Source: an uncultured Collinsella sp. (GTDB taxonomy: Bacteria > Actinomycetota > Coriobacteriia > Coriobacteriales > Coriobacteriaceae). From it: a DNA stretch of 14,996 nucleotides. The stretch's first letter is position 1, and the number at the start of each line of letters is the position of its first letter. Below, piece after piece: positions 7,526 through 14,465 of the stretch. Position numbers and translations under genes: made by a program. The notes beneath the pieces are model-generated. The model did not search any database and was not told the origin of the DNA. It saw only the letters and a list, made by a program, of their open reading frames with translations. Location: assembly GCA_902491895.1 (NCBI GenBank), contig CABUJH010000044.1, positions 1 through 14,996 on the forward strand. The letters are read 5' to 3'.

Positions 7526-7560
7526 GAGCCCCGTTCACTGTGAGCGGGGCTCTCGTTTCT
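7526..7560 (+). terminator. Terminator of gltX
   Basis: GAGCCCCG and CGGGGCTC pair perfectly, and the stem can extend into TTCA/TGAG with one wobble pair. TCGTTTCT follows, a modest T-rich tail. It lies 23 bases after the gltX stop and before priA. Confidence 0.7.
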
Positions 7561-7591
7561 AAAGACGTATGTGATGGGAGGGACAACGACC

Positions 7592-10045
7592 ATGGCCGAG
7601 CAACTGTCGCTGTTTGGTTCGCCCGAACCGGAGGAGACTTCGGCGGTACCGTCATCCGCTGCTGCCTCGGCTAAGCCCGAGCCTGCGCCCGAGTCCGTTG
7701 CTGCCTACGCGAGCGTGGTCCTCGACATTCCCACCCGTGCGCTGTCTGAGCCGTTTGCTTACGGCATTTCGCAGTCCCTTGCCAATGAGGCGCAGATCGG
7801 ATCCACCGTCCTGGTCCACTTTGGCAACCGTGCGGCCGCGGGCTATATCGTCGACATTGTGTCTGAGCTGGGCGACCTGCAAGGTAACAACGCCCTCGAT
7901 CCCGCGCGAATAAAGCCCATCGAGGCCATTCTCAGCAAACCGCTCTTTGGCGCCGAGGCCGCCCGCATTGCGCGCTGGATGAGCCGCGAATATGTCGCGA
8001 CGCTTTCCGAATGCCTGCGCCTGTTTTTGCCTCCGGGCGGAAGTCCGCGTGTCGTTAAGGGTGATGATGGAGCGTGGACGGTCGAGCGCCCGGCCGTCAA
8101 GCCTATCCAAAACCGTTGGGTGATGCTTACGCCTGAGGGCTTTGACTATACGCCGCCCAAGACCGCCGTTCGCCAGCGTCAGCTTATTGAGGCGCTTCAG
8201 TGCGGACCGGTCACGACGCGCGACCTCAACCTGCTCTACAACAGTATGTCGGCGACCATCAAGGCGCTCGAAAAACGCGGCGTCGTGGTGGTGGAGGAAC
8301 GCCGCGCCTGGCGTGGCTGCAGCGAGCAGACCACGCTGTCCTCGGCAAGCGGCAAGGCGCCGGTCGCGCTCACGAACGGCCAGCAGCAGGCGCTCGCGCA
8401 GATTGAGCGTGCTCGCCTGGACGCACACGGCGATGTGGTCCTTGTCGACGGCGTCACCGGATCCGGTAAAACCGAGGTCTACCTCTCCGCTATCGAGCGC
8501 GTGCTCGCGGCCGGGCGCTCAGCCTGCGTGCTTGTGCCCGAGATCTCGCTGACGGCTCAAACCGTCGGCCGCTTCCGTTCGCGCTTTGGCGAGACGGTCG
8601 CGGTCTTCCATTCCCGTCTTTCGGCCGGTGAGCGCCTAGACCAGTGGGACATGGTTGCCAGCGGTGCCGCCCGTGTTGTCGTCGGCGCGCGTTCGGCACT
8701 CTTTTGCCCGCTCAGCGACCTGGGCCTCATCATCATCGACGAGGAGCACGAGACCAGCTACAAACAGGGCTCCAGTCCGCGCTACCATGCGCGCGAGGTG
8801 GCGGCCGAGATGGCGCGCCGCTATCGCTGCCCACTCGTGCTGGGCTCGGCTACGCCTTCTGCCGAGGCCCTCGACCGCTGCCGCCGCGGCACGTACAACG
8901 GTGTCACCTGGACGCGCGTCGAGATGCCCGAGCGCCCGGGACACGCCGTGCTACCCACGGTCCGCATTGCCGACCTGCGCCGCGAGTTTTCGCACGGCAG
9001 CCGCTCCATGTTCTCTAAACCGCTGATGGAAGGTTTGGAGCGCGTGGTCAAGCGCCGCGAGAAGGCTGTGCTGCTGCATAACCGCCGCGGCTTTGCGCCG
9101 TTTTTGATGTGCCGCGAGTGCGGTTGCGTTCCCACCTGCAACCACTGCTCTACGGCGCTTACGTACCACGAGCGCACCCATACGCTGCAGTGCCACACCT
9201 GTGGTTCGTCCTGGCGCGTGCAGCCGTATCCCGCGCCCACGAGTCGTTGCCCCAAGTGCGGCAGCCGTTACCTGGCAAAAATGGGTCTGGGCACGCAGCA
9301 GATCGAGGACGCGCTGCACCAGATGCTGCCCGAGGATGTCGCCATCATTCGCATGGATGCCGATTCCACGCGTGGCAAGGACGCGCATAAAAAGTTGCTC
9401 GAGCAGTTCGATGCCGCCGATTGCGCGGTGCTGCTGGGCACCCAGATGATTGCCAAGGGCCTCGACTTTCCCGAGGTCACGCTTGTGGGTGTAGTCAATG
9501 CCGACTTTGCGTTAAAGCTGCCCGATTTTAGAGCGGGGGAGCGCGCCTACGATTTGCTGGAGCAGGTCGCGGGCCGTGCCGGACGCGGCGATCGCCCTGG
9601 CGAGGTCGTCATCCAGACCTATCTGCCCGAGGATCCAGTCATCCGCGCCGTCGCCGAGCACGACCGTTCGATCTTTACCGACTACGACCTGGACCAGCGC
9701 CGCGACGCACTGTATCCGCCGTTCGTTCGTCTGGTCAACATTTTGGTGTGGTCGGCGAACGCGGATGACGCGCAGGACTACATCGGTCGCATCGCGAAGC
9801 TGCTCAAGCGCCGATGGCATGCCGCCGCTCCCGACTTTTTGCGGTCGGGCAGCGCGGTGCCGCAGGTGCTGGGTCCGGCTTCGTGTGTAATCGAGAGAGC
9901 AAAGGACCGTTATCGCTTCCACCTGCTTGTGAAGTCGCCCGTGGGGTACCATGTCTCTGATGATATCGATGCCTGCCTCAAAGAGGTGGGTTCCGTGCGT
10001 GGCGTGAGCGTGAGTGTTGACGTCGACGCCTATGATTTGATGTAA
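7592..10045 (+). CDS. priA: Primosomal protein N' (replication restart helicase PriA)
   Basis: The 817-residue 3'->5' DNA helicase recognises stalled forks and reloads the replisome. The start 7592 is preceded by GGGAGGG at 7576-7582; the GTG/ATG codons at 7571 and 7574 fall on or before that site and are unlikely. The N-terminal DNA-binding domain is at about 35-130. Walker A is GVTGSGKT at 287-294 and Walker B is IIDEEH at 381-386. The cysteine-rich zinc insert at 507-556 has CREC, CNHC, CHTC and CPKC pairs plus one extra cysteine (Cys512). The helicase C-terminal part carries GRAGRG, as expected of the active enzyme. The first nine residues, MAEQLSLFG, contain the exact sliding-clamp-binding consensus QLSLF, followed by an Ala/Pro/Glu/Ser linker to about 35. 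The gene is followed by def after 18 bases and is probably co-transcribed with it. Confidence 0.97.
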   Translation: MAEQLSLFGSPEPEETSAVPSSAAASAKPEPAPESVAAYASVVLDIPTRALSEPFAYGISQSLANEAQIGSTVLVHFGNRAAAGYIVDIVSELGDLQGNNALDPARIKPIEAILSKPLFGAEAARIARWMSREYVATLSECLRLFLPPGGSPRVVKGDDGAWTVERPAVKPIQNRWVMLTPEGFDYTPPKTAVRQRQLIEALQCGPVTTRDLNLLYNSMSATIKALEKRGVVVVEERRAWRGCSEQTTLSSASGKAPVALTNGQQQALAQIERARLDAHGDVVLVDGVTGSGKTEVYLSAIERVLAAGRSACVLVPEISLTAQTVGRFRSRFGETVAVFHSRLSAGERLDQWDMVASGAARVVVGARSALFCPLSDLGLIIIDEEHETSYKQGSSPRYHAREVAAEMARRYRCPLVLGSATPSAEALDRCRRGTYNGVTWTRVEMPERPGHAVLPTVRIADLRREFSHGSRSMFSKPLMEGLERVVKRREKAVLLHNRRGFAPFLMCRECGCVPTCNHCSTALTYHERTHTLQCHTCGSSWRVQPYPAPTSRCPKCGSRYLAKMGLGTQQIEDALHQMLPEDVAIIRMDADSTRGKDAHKKLLEQFDAADCAVLLGTQMIAKGLDFPEVTLVGVVNADFALKLPDFRAGERAYDLLEQVAGRAGRGDRPGEVVIQTYLPEDPVIRAVAEHDRSIFTDYDLDQRRDALYPPFVRLVNILVWSANADDAQDYIGRIAKLLKRRWHAAAPDFLRSGSAVPQVLGPASCVIERAKDRYRFHLLVKSPVGYHVSDDIDACLKEVGSVRGVSVSVDVDAYDLM

Positions 10046-10063
10046 CAACCCGAAAGGATGGCC

Positions 10064-10600
10064 ATGGAAGCCAACGGAATCGTACTGTCGCCCGACCCTC
10101 GACTGCGCCAGGAGTGCGCCGTCATCGAGGAGATCACCCCGGCGATCGAGGCACTCGCCGAGAAGATGAAGAAGATGATGTTCGACAACGGCGGTTGCGG
10201 CCTGGCTGCCCCGCAGATCGGTGAGCTCATTCAACTCGTCACCATTGACTGCGATTACAGCGACAAGAACGACTATGACCCGTATGTGCTCATCAACCCT
10301 GTCATTGTTGAGCAGAGCGACCATCTGGTGCCGTTTAGCGAGGGCTGCCTTTCCATCCCTGGAATTAGCTGCGAGATCGAGCGTCCCGACCATGTCGTCG
10401 TCGAGGCATATGATTTGGACGCCAACCTGATCCACTATGAGGCCACGGGCGATCTGTTCTGCGTGTGCCTGCAGCACGAGATCGATCACCTGCACGGCAA
10501 CACCATGTTCGAGCGACTCAAGCCGATGCAGCGCATCAAGGCAGTCAAGGAGTACCAGGACGCCCTGGCCCGCGGCGCTCGACCGGGCGAGACGGAGTAG
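10064..10600 (+). CDS. def: Peptide deformylase
   Basis: The 178-residue metalloenzyme removes the formyl group from the N-terminal formyl-methionine of new proteins. All three motifs are intact: GCGLAAPQ at 44-51, EGCLS at 93-97 and QHEIDH at 137-142. The metal ligands are Cys95, His138 and His142, and the catalytic acid is Glu139. Two in-frame ATGs lie at 10058 and 10064. GAAAGGA at 10052-10058 overlaps the first and is well spaced for the second, so 10064 is chosen. It follows priA by 18 bases with no terminator between, and fmt follows after a 321-base gap. Fmt and Def act at opposite ends of the same formylation cycle, and this grouping is common in bacteria. Confidence 0.96.
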   Translation: MEANGIVLSPDPRLRQECAVIEEITPAIEALAEKMKKMMFDNGGCGLAAPQIGELIQLVTIDCDYSDKNDYDPYVLINPVIVEQSDHLVPFSEGCLSIPGISCEIERPDHVVVEAYDLDANLIHYEATGDLFCVCLQHEIDHLHGNTMFERLKPMQRIKAVKEYQDALARGARPGETE

Positions 10601-10608
10601 GTTTGTCC

Positions 10609-10704
10609 GTCCCCGGGGCGCCCGCCTATATCATCCCGTGCTCAAACATTCTCGCTGCGCTGCGAAACTGCGCGCGGGACGATATAGGCGGGCGCCCCGG
10701 GGAC
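10609..10704. repeat. Long near-perfect GC-rich inverted repeat downstream of def
   Basis: Arms of 33 bases at 10609-10641 and 10672-10704 match at 31 positions as reverse complements (left begins GTCCCCGGGGCGCCCGCC). The 30-base centre has a small hairpin TCGC/GCGA with a TGCGCT loop. The element starts eight bases after the def stop. No T-run follows, so it is not a typical intrinsic terminator, although it would form a very stable mRNA 3' structure. Confidence 0.85.
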
Positions 10705-10921
10705 TACGTTGACGCTGCTTGTCTCGCCCGGGTGCCGTCGGGCCAGGGAGGGACGTCTTCGCTGATAGGTGCTTTGTTGAGAGAGCTGCTTTTATTGCGG
10801 CTCTTTCTTTGGTTTTGGGTATATTTGTTCTTGTTGAATTGTTATTGCGGATGGGTTGTGTACTTGCCTTTCCGCCGTTATTTGTAGCTGTCTCGGCTTT
10901 GGTTGAGGGGAGACGTTCTTT
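10705..10921 (+). other. G/T-skewed non-coding gap before fmt
   Basis: I see no convincing gene here. Open frames that run through it encode hydrophobic residues only because of the T-rich composition, lack a ribosome binding site, and collide with the fmt start. In 10801-10860, 49 of 60 bases are G or T. A terminator-like hairpin sits near its middle. A fmt promoter is expected in this gap, but no clear -35/-10 pair stands out. AGGGGAG at 10906-10912 is the fmt ribosome binding site. Confidence 0.5.
10780..10816 (+). terminator. Probable terminator after priA-def
   Basis: AGAGAGCTGC (10780-10789) pairs with GCGGCTCTTT (10797-10806) over ten positions, two of them G-T, around the loop TTTTATT. 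CTTTGGTTTTG follows as a T-rich tail. It would end transcripts from def and set fmt apart as a new unit. Confidence 0.55.
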
Positions 10922-11842
10922 ATGCGTATTGTGTTTATGGGTACGCCTGATTTTGCTGTGCCTTCGCTGACTTCGCTTGTTGAGGCTGGGAATGAGATTG
11001 CGCTTGTTATTACTCGTCCCGATGCTGTTCGCGGGCGCGGTAAAAAGTTGGAGCCGTCTCCTGTTAAGGCCAAGGCGCTCGAGCTGGGGTTGCCTGTTGT
11101 TGAGGCTAATCGTATGACGTCTGAGGTTGTTGAAGCGCTCCAGGCTGCCCAGGCTGACATTTTCTGTGTGGCTGCTTATGGCTGCATTTTGCCTGATGAC
11201 GTGCTGCAAATGGCGCCGCTCGGCATTGTGAATGTTCATGCATCCTTGCTGCCTCGTTGGCGTGGCGCCGCTCCTATTCAGCGTGCCATTCTTGCTGGTG
11301 ACGAGGTTGCCGGCGTTTCTATTATGCGCATTGGACATGGCGTGGATACTGGTGCTTATTGTGCTCAGGCTTCCACGTCGGTTGCCGGTAAGCATGCCGA
11401 GGCGCTCACGATGGAGCTTGGTGAGCTTGGCGGTAAGCTGCTTGCCGATACGCTTCCCTCGCTTGCCGATGGCTCGGCTGTTTGGACTGAGCAGGATGAG
11501 TCGCTCGTTACTCATGCTGCCAAGATTTCCAAGCAGGAGATGCGTCTTGATCCGCAGATGGCGGCGCTCGATTGCGTGCGTCATGTGCTCGCTTCGTCCG
11601 ATACCGCGCCTGCCCGTTGTGTAATTGCCGGCAAGACCGTGCGCGTGCTCGATGCTGCGCTGGCGGATGTGTCGCTTGGCGAGGGCGCTGTTGCCGTTAA
11701 GAGCAAGCGTGTCTACCTGGGACTTTCCGATGGTGCGGTCGAGCTGCTTGAGGTTAAGCCCGATGGCAAGCGTGCTATGGCTGCTTCTGCCTGGGCTGCC
11801 GGCCTGCAGGGCGCCGATCTGACGTGGGGTGCTTTGTCATGA
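10922..11842 (+). CDS. fmt: Methionyl-tRNA formyltransferase
   Basis: The 306-residue enzyme transfers a formyl group from 10-formyl-tetrahydrofolate to initiator Met-tRNA. The N-terminal Rossmann domain starts MRIVFMGTPDFA. The catalytic triad is visible: Asn104 and His106 in NVHASLLP, and Asp142 in GVDTGAYC. The tRNA-recognition loop carries TRPDAVRGRGKK at 31-42. The C-terminal OB-like domain from about 200 includes KISKQEMRLD. The start follows AGGGGAG by nine bases. The stop overlaps the rsmB start in ATGA, so the two are translationally coupled. Codon use differs from priA and gltX: of the first 30 sense codons 19 end in T and none in C. Confidence 0.97.
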   Translation: MRIVFMGTPDFAVPSLTSLVEAGNEIALVITRPDAVRGRGKKLEPSPVKAKALELGLPVVEANRMTSEVVEALQAAQADIFCVAAYGCILPDDVLQMAPLGIVNVHASLLPRWRGAAPIQRAILAGDEVAGVSIMRIGHGVDTGAYCAQASTSVAGKHAEALTMELGELGGKLLADTLPSLADGSAVWTEQDESLVTHAAKISKQEMRLDPQMAALDCVRHVLASSDTAPARCVIAGKTVRVLDAALADVSLGEGAVAVKSKRVYLGLSDGAVELLEVKPDGKRAMAASAWAAGLQGADLTWGALS

Positions 11843-13239
11843 GCAAGCTTTCTCCCGCGCGCAAGCTTGCGCTCGATGTGCTGATGGAGGCCGACCGTCG
11901 CGGTATGTACGCACGCGACGTGCTGTCTTCCCGTGCTTCGGCCAAGGCCATTGACCAGCGCGATTCTGCCTTTGCCGCTCGTTTGGCACTTGGTGTTGCA
12001 GCCACCCAGGGCATTTTGGACGAGCTGCTCGATCAGTTTCTCGATAAGCCCAAAAAGGTCGCGCCGCGCGTTCGCATGGCGCTTCGCATCTCGGCCTTCG
12101 AGATGCTCTACCTGCATACCCCGGGTCGCGTTGCCGTGAGTCAGGGCGTTGAGCTGGTTCGTAGCGGCGCTAAATCGGCTGCTGGTCTGGCGAACGCCGT
12201 GCTGCATAAGGTCGCGGACAACGTCGAGGACTTTGCCACTGCGGCGGATGCCGATGAGTCCGAGCGCCGATTGGTTCGCCTATCTCGCCTGATGGGTATG
12301 CCGTGCTGGCTGTGTGCTCGCACTATGGCGTCGTTCGATACGCCCGAGGGCGCGCTCAACTTTGCAGGAAATCTGGCTCCCGCGCCGCTCGCTTTGCACG
12401 AGAACGCCTTTGCAACCAAGCCTGATCCGTACCTATCGCAGCTTGTGGCGCCGGTGTTCCCGGGTTGCCATGCGCCGGTCGATGCCCAGGCCACCGTTGC
12501 GTCGGGCGTGTTTGAACGCGCAGCGGCCGTGGCCTCGGACCTTAACGCCCAGCTCATCGCTACTGCGGCGACCCGTCCCGGGCGTTGCCTGGAGATTGGC
12601 GCCGGTCGTGGCACCAAGACCTATGTGATGATGTGTCAGGCCAAGCGTGCCGGCTACAATCGTCAGCACACTGCACTCGATTTGCACGATCGTAAGTGCG
12701 ATCAGAATCTCGCGCGTCTGCATAAGGCGGGTATTACGGGTGTTCGCACGGTTTCGGGCGATGCCTGCGAGCTTGACGAGGTCCTCACGTCGTTCGATGC
12801 GATGCTTGGTAAACCCGTTCTGTTCGATACGGTGTTTATCGATGCCCCGTGCTCGGGTACCGGCACCATGCGCCGTCATCCTGAGATTCCGTGGCGCTTG
12901 ACCGAAAAGGACGTGACGGTTGAGCTTCCTAAACTGCAGCTGACGATGCTCAAGGAAGCCGCCGCGCGCGTGGCTGCCGGCGGTGAGCTTATCTATGCCA
13001 CCTGCTCGGTCTTTGCTGAGGAGAACACTCAGGTCGTGGATGCCTTCCTGGCTTCTCCCGAGGGTGCCGGCTTTAGCGTGGCGCCGCTTTCCGAAGCACA
13101 GATTCTGCAACTCCCCGAGTTCGATCAGGCCAAGAAGCTCGTTTCCGTACGCCAGAACGATCGAGGCCTCTTCCAAAGCGTTCCCGTAAACGCGGATTCC
13201 TACGACGGCCACTTCTGCGCCCGCCTGGTCCACAAGTAA
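11839..13239 (+). CDS. rsmB: 16S rRNA (cytosine-967-C5)-methyltransferase RsmB (Sun/Fmu)
   Basis: The 466-residue protein methylates one cytosine of 16S rRNA with SAM. Residues 1-140 form the NusB-like RNA-binding domain. The methyltransferase half has DAPCSGTGTMRRHPEIPWR near 335 (motif IV, with Cys338) and YATCSVFAEEN near 386 (motif VI, with the nucleophile Cys389). The SAM loop is EIGAGRGTKT (252-261) rather than the common AAPGGKT form, a visible divergence. The start at 11839 overlaps the fmt stop in ATGA; a GTG five codons earlier is in frame, but the overlap and the family N-terminus favour 11839. Third-position use drifts from T-ending near fmt to C-ending at the 3' end. The exact target base is taken from the family. 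Confidence 0.93.
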   Translation: MSKLSPARKLALDVLMEADRRGMYARDVLSSRASAKAIDQRDSAFAARLALGVAATQGILDELLDQFLDKPKKVAPRVRMALRISAFEMLYLHTPGRVAVSQGVELVRSGAKSAAGLANAVLHKVADNVEDFATAADADESERRLVRLSRLMGMPCWLCARTMASFDTPEGALNFAGNLAPAPLALHENAFATKPDPYLSQLVAPVFPGCHAPVDAQATVASGVFERAAAVASDLNAQLIATAATRPGRCLEIGAGRGTKTYVMMCQAKRAGYNRQHTALDLHDRKCDQNLARLHKAGITGVRTVSGDACELDEVLTSFDAMLGKPVLFDTVFIDAPCSGTGTMRRHPEIPWRLTEKDVTVELPKLQLTMLKEAAARVAAGGELIYATCSVFAEENTQVVDAFLASPEGAGFSVAPLSEAQILQLPEFDQAKKLVSVRQNDRGLFQSVPVNADSYDGHFCARLVHK

Positions 13240-13246
13240 CTACTAA

Positions 13247-13311
13247 GTTGCGGTGAAATAGGGATTGAAAAGCGGCTTCTACCCGCCAAACAGTCCTTAT
13301 TTCACCGCAAC
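13247..13311. repeat. Inverted repeat with nested hairpin downstream of rsmB
   Basis: GTTGCGGTGAAATA (13247-13260) and its exact reverse complement (13298-13311) form the outer arms. Extended to 21 bases they match in 19 positions. A GCGG/CCGC hairpin (13272-13286) lies in the centre. It begins seven bases after the rsmB stop and no T-run follows at once; GATTTTTCT lies about 10 bases on. It may act as the rsmB terminator or belong to the window's inverted-repeat group. The rest of the gap to 13429 shows only a loose AGCGGTT/AACCGCT pair (13364-13370 and 13397-13403). Confidence 0.8.
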
Positions 13312-13429
13312 GCATAAGGATGATTTTTCTGGGACTGGGATTAATAAATCGGCTATGAAAGTAAGCGGTTGGGTTTGGTAAGTTTCTGGATGCGTGAACC
13401 GCTCGCAGACTTAATATTGAGGGGTTAAA

Positions 13430-14377
13430 ATGTTCGATCTTAATAGTGACAAGATTGACAATCCTGAAGATAATACTCAGGAAAATGAAGAGGTTGAGAA
13501 TTCTTCGATTAAAAAGCGGGTAATTATTGTTGCCGGTATTGTTGCTCTGCTTATTGCTGGTTGTGTCGGTGGTTATGCTGGTTACAATTATAAGCAAGCG
13601 TGTAGTGAACATAATCAGCAGGTTGAAGTTTTGTATTCAAAGGCTAGCGATAGTGTTGCTGCCTTTAAGGCCGATCCTGGGTTACTAACTTTTGAGCAAC
13701 GTCTTGATACCATTAAAAATGCTCAAAATAATAAAGAGATTTTGAATAAAGAAATCTCTAATGACAGTTTTAACTATGCAGATGGCACTTCCCCTGATTG
13801 GACGAAGTTGCTCAATAAATACGATTCCATTATAAAAGACTGTCGTAATGCTCAAAATGATGAGTGGAATACTTCTGTAACTGACCATGTTAATTTTGAT
13901 GTAAATTCTACTGAAGATACTGACTCTCTCCAGCAGCATATTAATAGCCTCAATGGTCTTCTTAATGATATTTCTAACAAAGATAATCAGAAGCTGATTT
14001 TTGAAGATGCCAAAAAGGATTCTAAAAAATTCATCGATCAAATCAATGAACAGATTAGTCGTTATCAAACTCGTATTGATGATTTAAACAAGGCAAAAGC
14101 TGAAGCTGAAGCTGAAGCGAAGGCTCAAGAGGAAGTAACAGCACAAGCTCAACAGCAGACTTCTCAGCAGAATAGTTATTCTAGCGGTAGTAACTATTCT
14201 AATAATAATTCTGGTGGATCTTCTAGCAGTATTTCTTCTTCCAATAATAGTGGTGGTAAGTATGTCATTCGTCAATTAGATCAATATGATGCAGCTGGTA
14301 ACTATATCGGGTCTACTCATTGGTATAGCGATGGTACCTGTGACGATCCCTATTCTGCTGGTATGGGCGGATTTTAA
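13430..14377 (+). CDS. Unrecognised membrane-anchored or lipoprotein-like protein, AT-rich gene
   Basis: I do not recognise this 315-residue protein. The start follows GAGGGG by five bases. Residues 1-28 are acidic and polar and are followed by KKR and a hydrophobic stretch at 31-52. Cys45 in LLIAGC fits a lipobox, but the n-region is unusually long, so a single membrane anchor with the rest outside is equally possible. Residues 55-235 look helical and charged, with coiled-coil-like KAKAEAEAEAKAQEE near the end. A low-complexity Gln/Ser/Asn/Gly linker runs from about 240 to 278. A compact aromatic tail follows (YVIRQLDQYDAAGNYIGSTH, then WYSDGTCDDPYSAGMGGF). The tail may be a small folded module displayed on the surface. 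The gene is much richer in AT than its neighbours (21 of 60 bases are G or C in 13741-13800), which suggests acquisition. No function is assigned. Confidence 0.8.
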   Translation: MFDLNSDKIDNPEDNTQENEEVENSSIKKRVIIVAGIVALLIAGCVGGYAGYNYKQACSEHNQQVEVLYSKASDSVAAFKADPGLLTFEQRLDTIKNAQNNKEILNKEISNDSFNYADGTSPDWTKLLNKYDSIIKDCRNAQNDEWNTSVTDHVNFDVNSTEDTDSLQQHINSLNGLLNDISNKDNQKLIFEDAKKDSKKFIDQINEQISRYQTRIDDLNKAKAEAEAEAKAQEEVTAQAQQQTSQQNSYSSGSNYSNNNSGGSSSSISSSNNSGGKYVIRQLDQYDAAGNYIGSTHWYSDGTCDDPYSAGMGGF

Positions 14378-14382
14378 AATAT

Positions 14383-14406
14383 GCTAATTATTAAAAATTA
14401 ATTAGC
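14383..14406 (+). terminator. AT-rich hairpin after the unrecognised gene
   Basis: GCTAATTA and TAATTAGC pair perfectly around TTAAAAAT, five bases after the stop codon. The stem is weak and has no T-run, so termination may also rely on the stronger hairpin 20 bases further on. Confidence 0.4.
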
Positions 14407-14426
14407 TACCTATAACGCAAAGAAGC

Positions 14427-14456
14427 GGCCCCGCGATCGTAGTTGATCGTGGGGTC
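14427..14456 (-). terminator. Terminator between convergent genes, mainly for the zinc-ribbon gene
   Basis: GGCCCCGCGATC and GATCGTGGGGTC pair over 12 positions, two of them G-T, around GTAGTT. On the minus strand GCTTCTTTGCGTT follows. It lies ten bases after the FmdB-type gene stop and could also stop transcripts from the plus strand. Confidence 0.7.
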
Positions 14457-14465
14457 ACGTTGTTA

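Noticed and set aside
7514..7572. Direct repeat ACGTATGT flanking the gltX terminator
   Set aside because: An eight-base repeat about 50 bases apart is likely chance, with no inserted element between.
9512..10495. 327-codon open frame on the minus strand
   Set aside because: It spans the antisense of the priA end and def, both certain; a by-product of GC-rich coding on the other strand.
10719..10970. Hydrophobic 83-codon frame in the def-fmt gap
   Set aside because: It needs a TTG start without a ribosome binding site, overlaps the fmt start, and its hydrophobicity follows from G/T-rich DNA.
10631..11584. 317-codon open frame on the minus strand
   Set aside because: It is antisense to fmt and begins and ends in odd places; its Asn/Thr/Arg-rich translation reflects the T-rich third positions of fmt.
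13247..13311. Possible CRISPR or integron attachment site
   Set aside because: Only one pair of inverted arms, with no direct repeat array and no integrase or Cas gene nearby.
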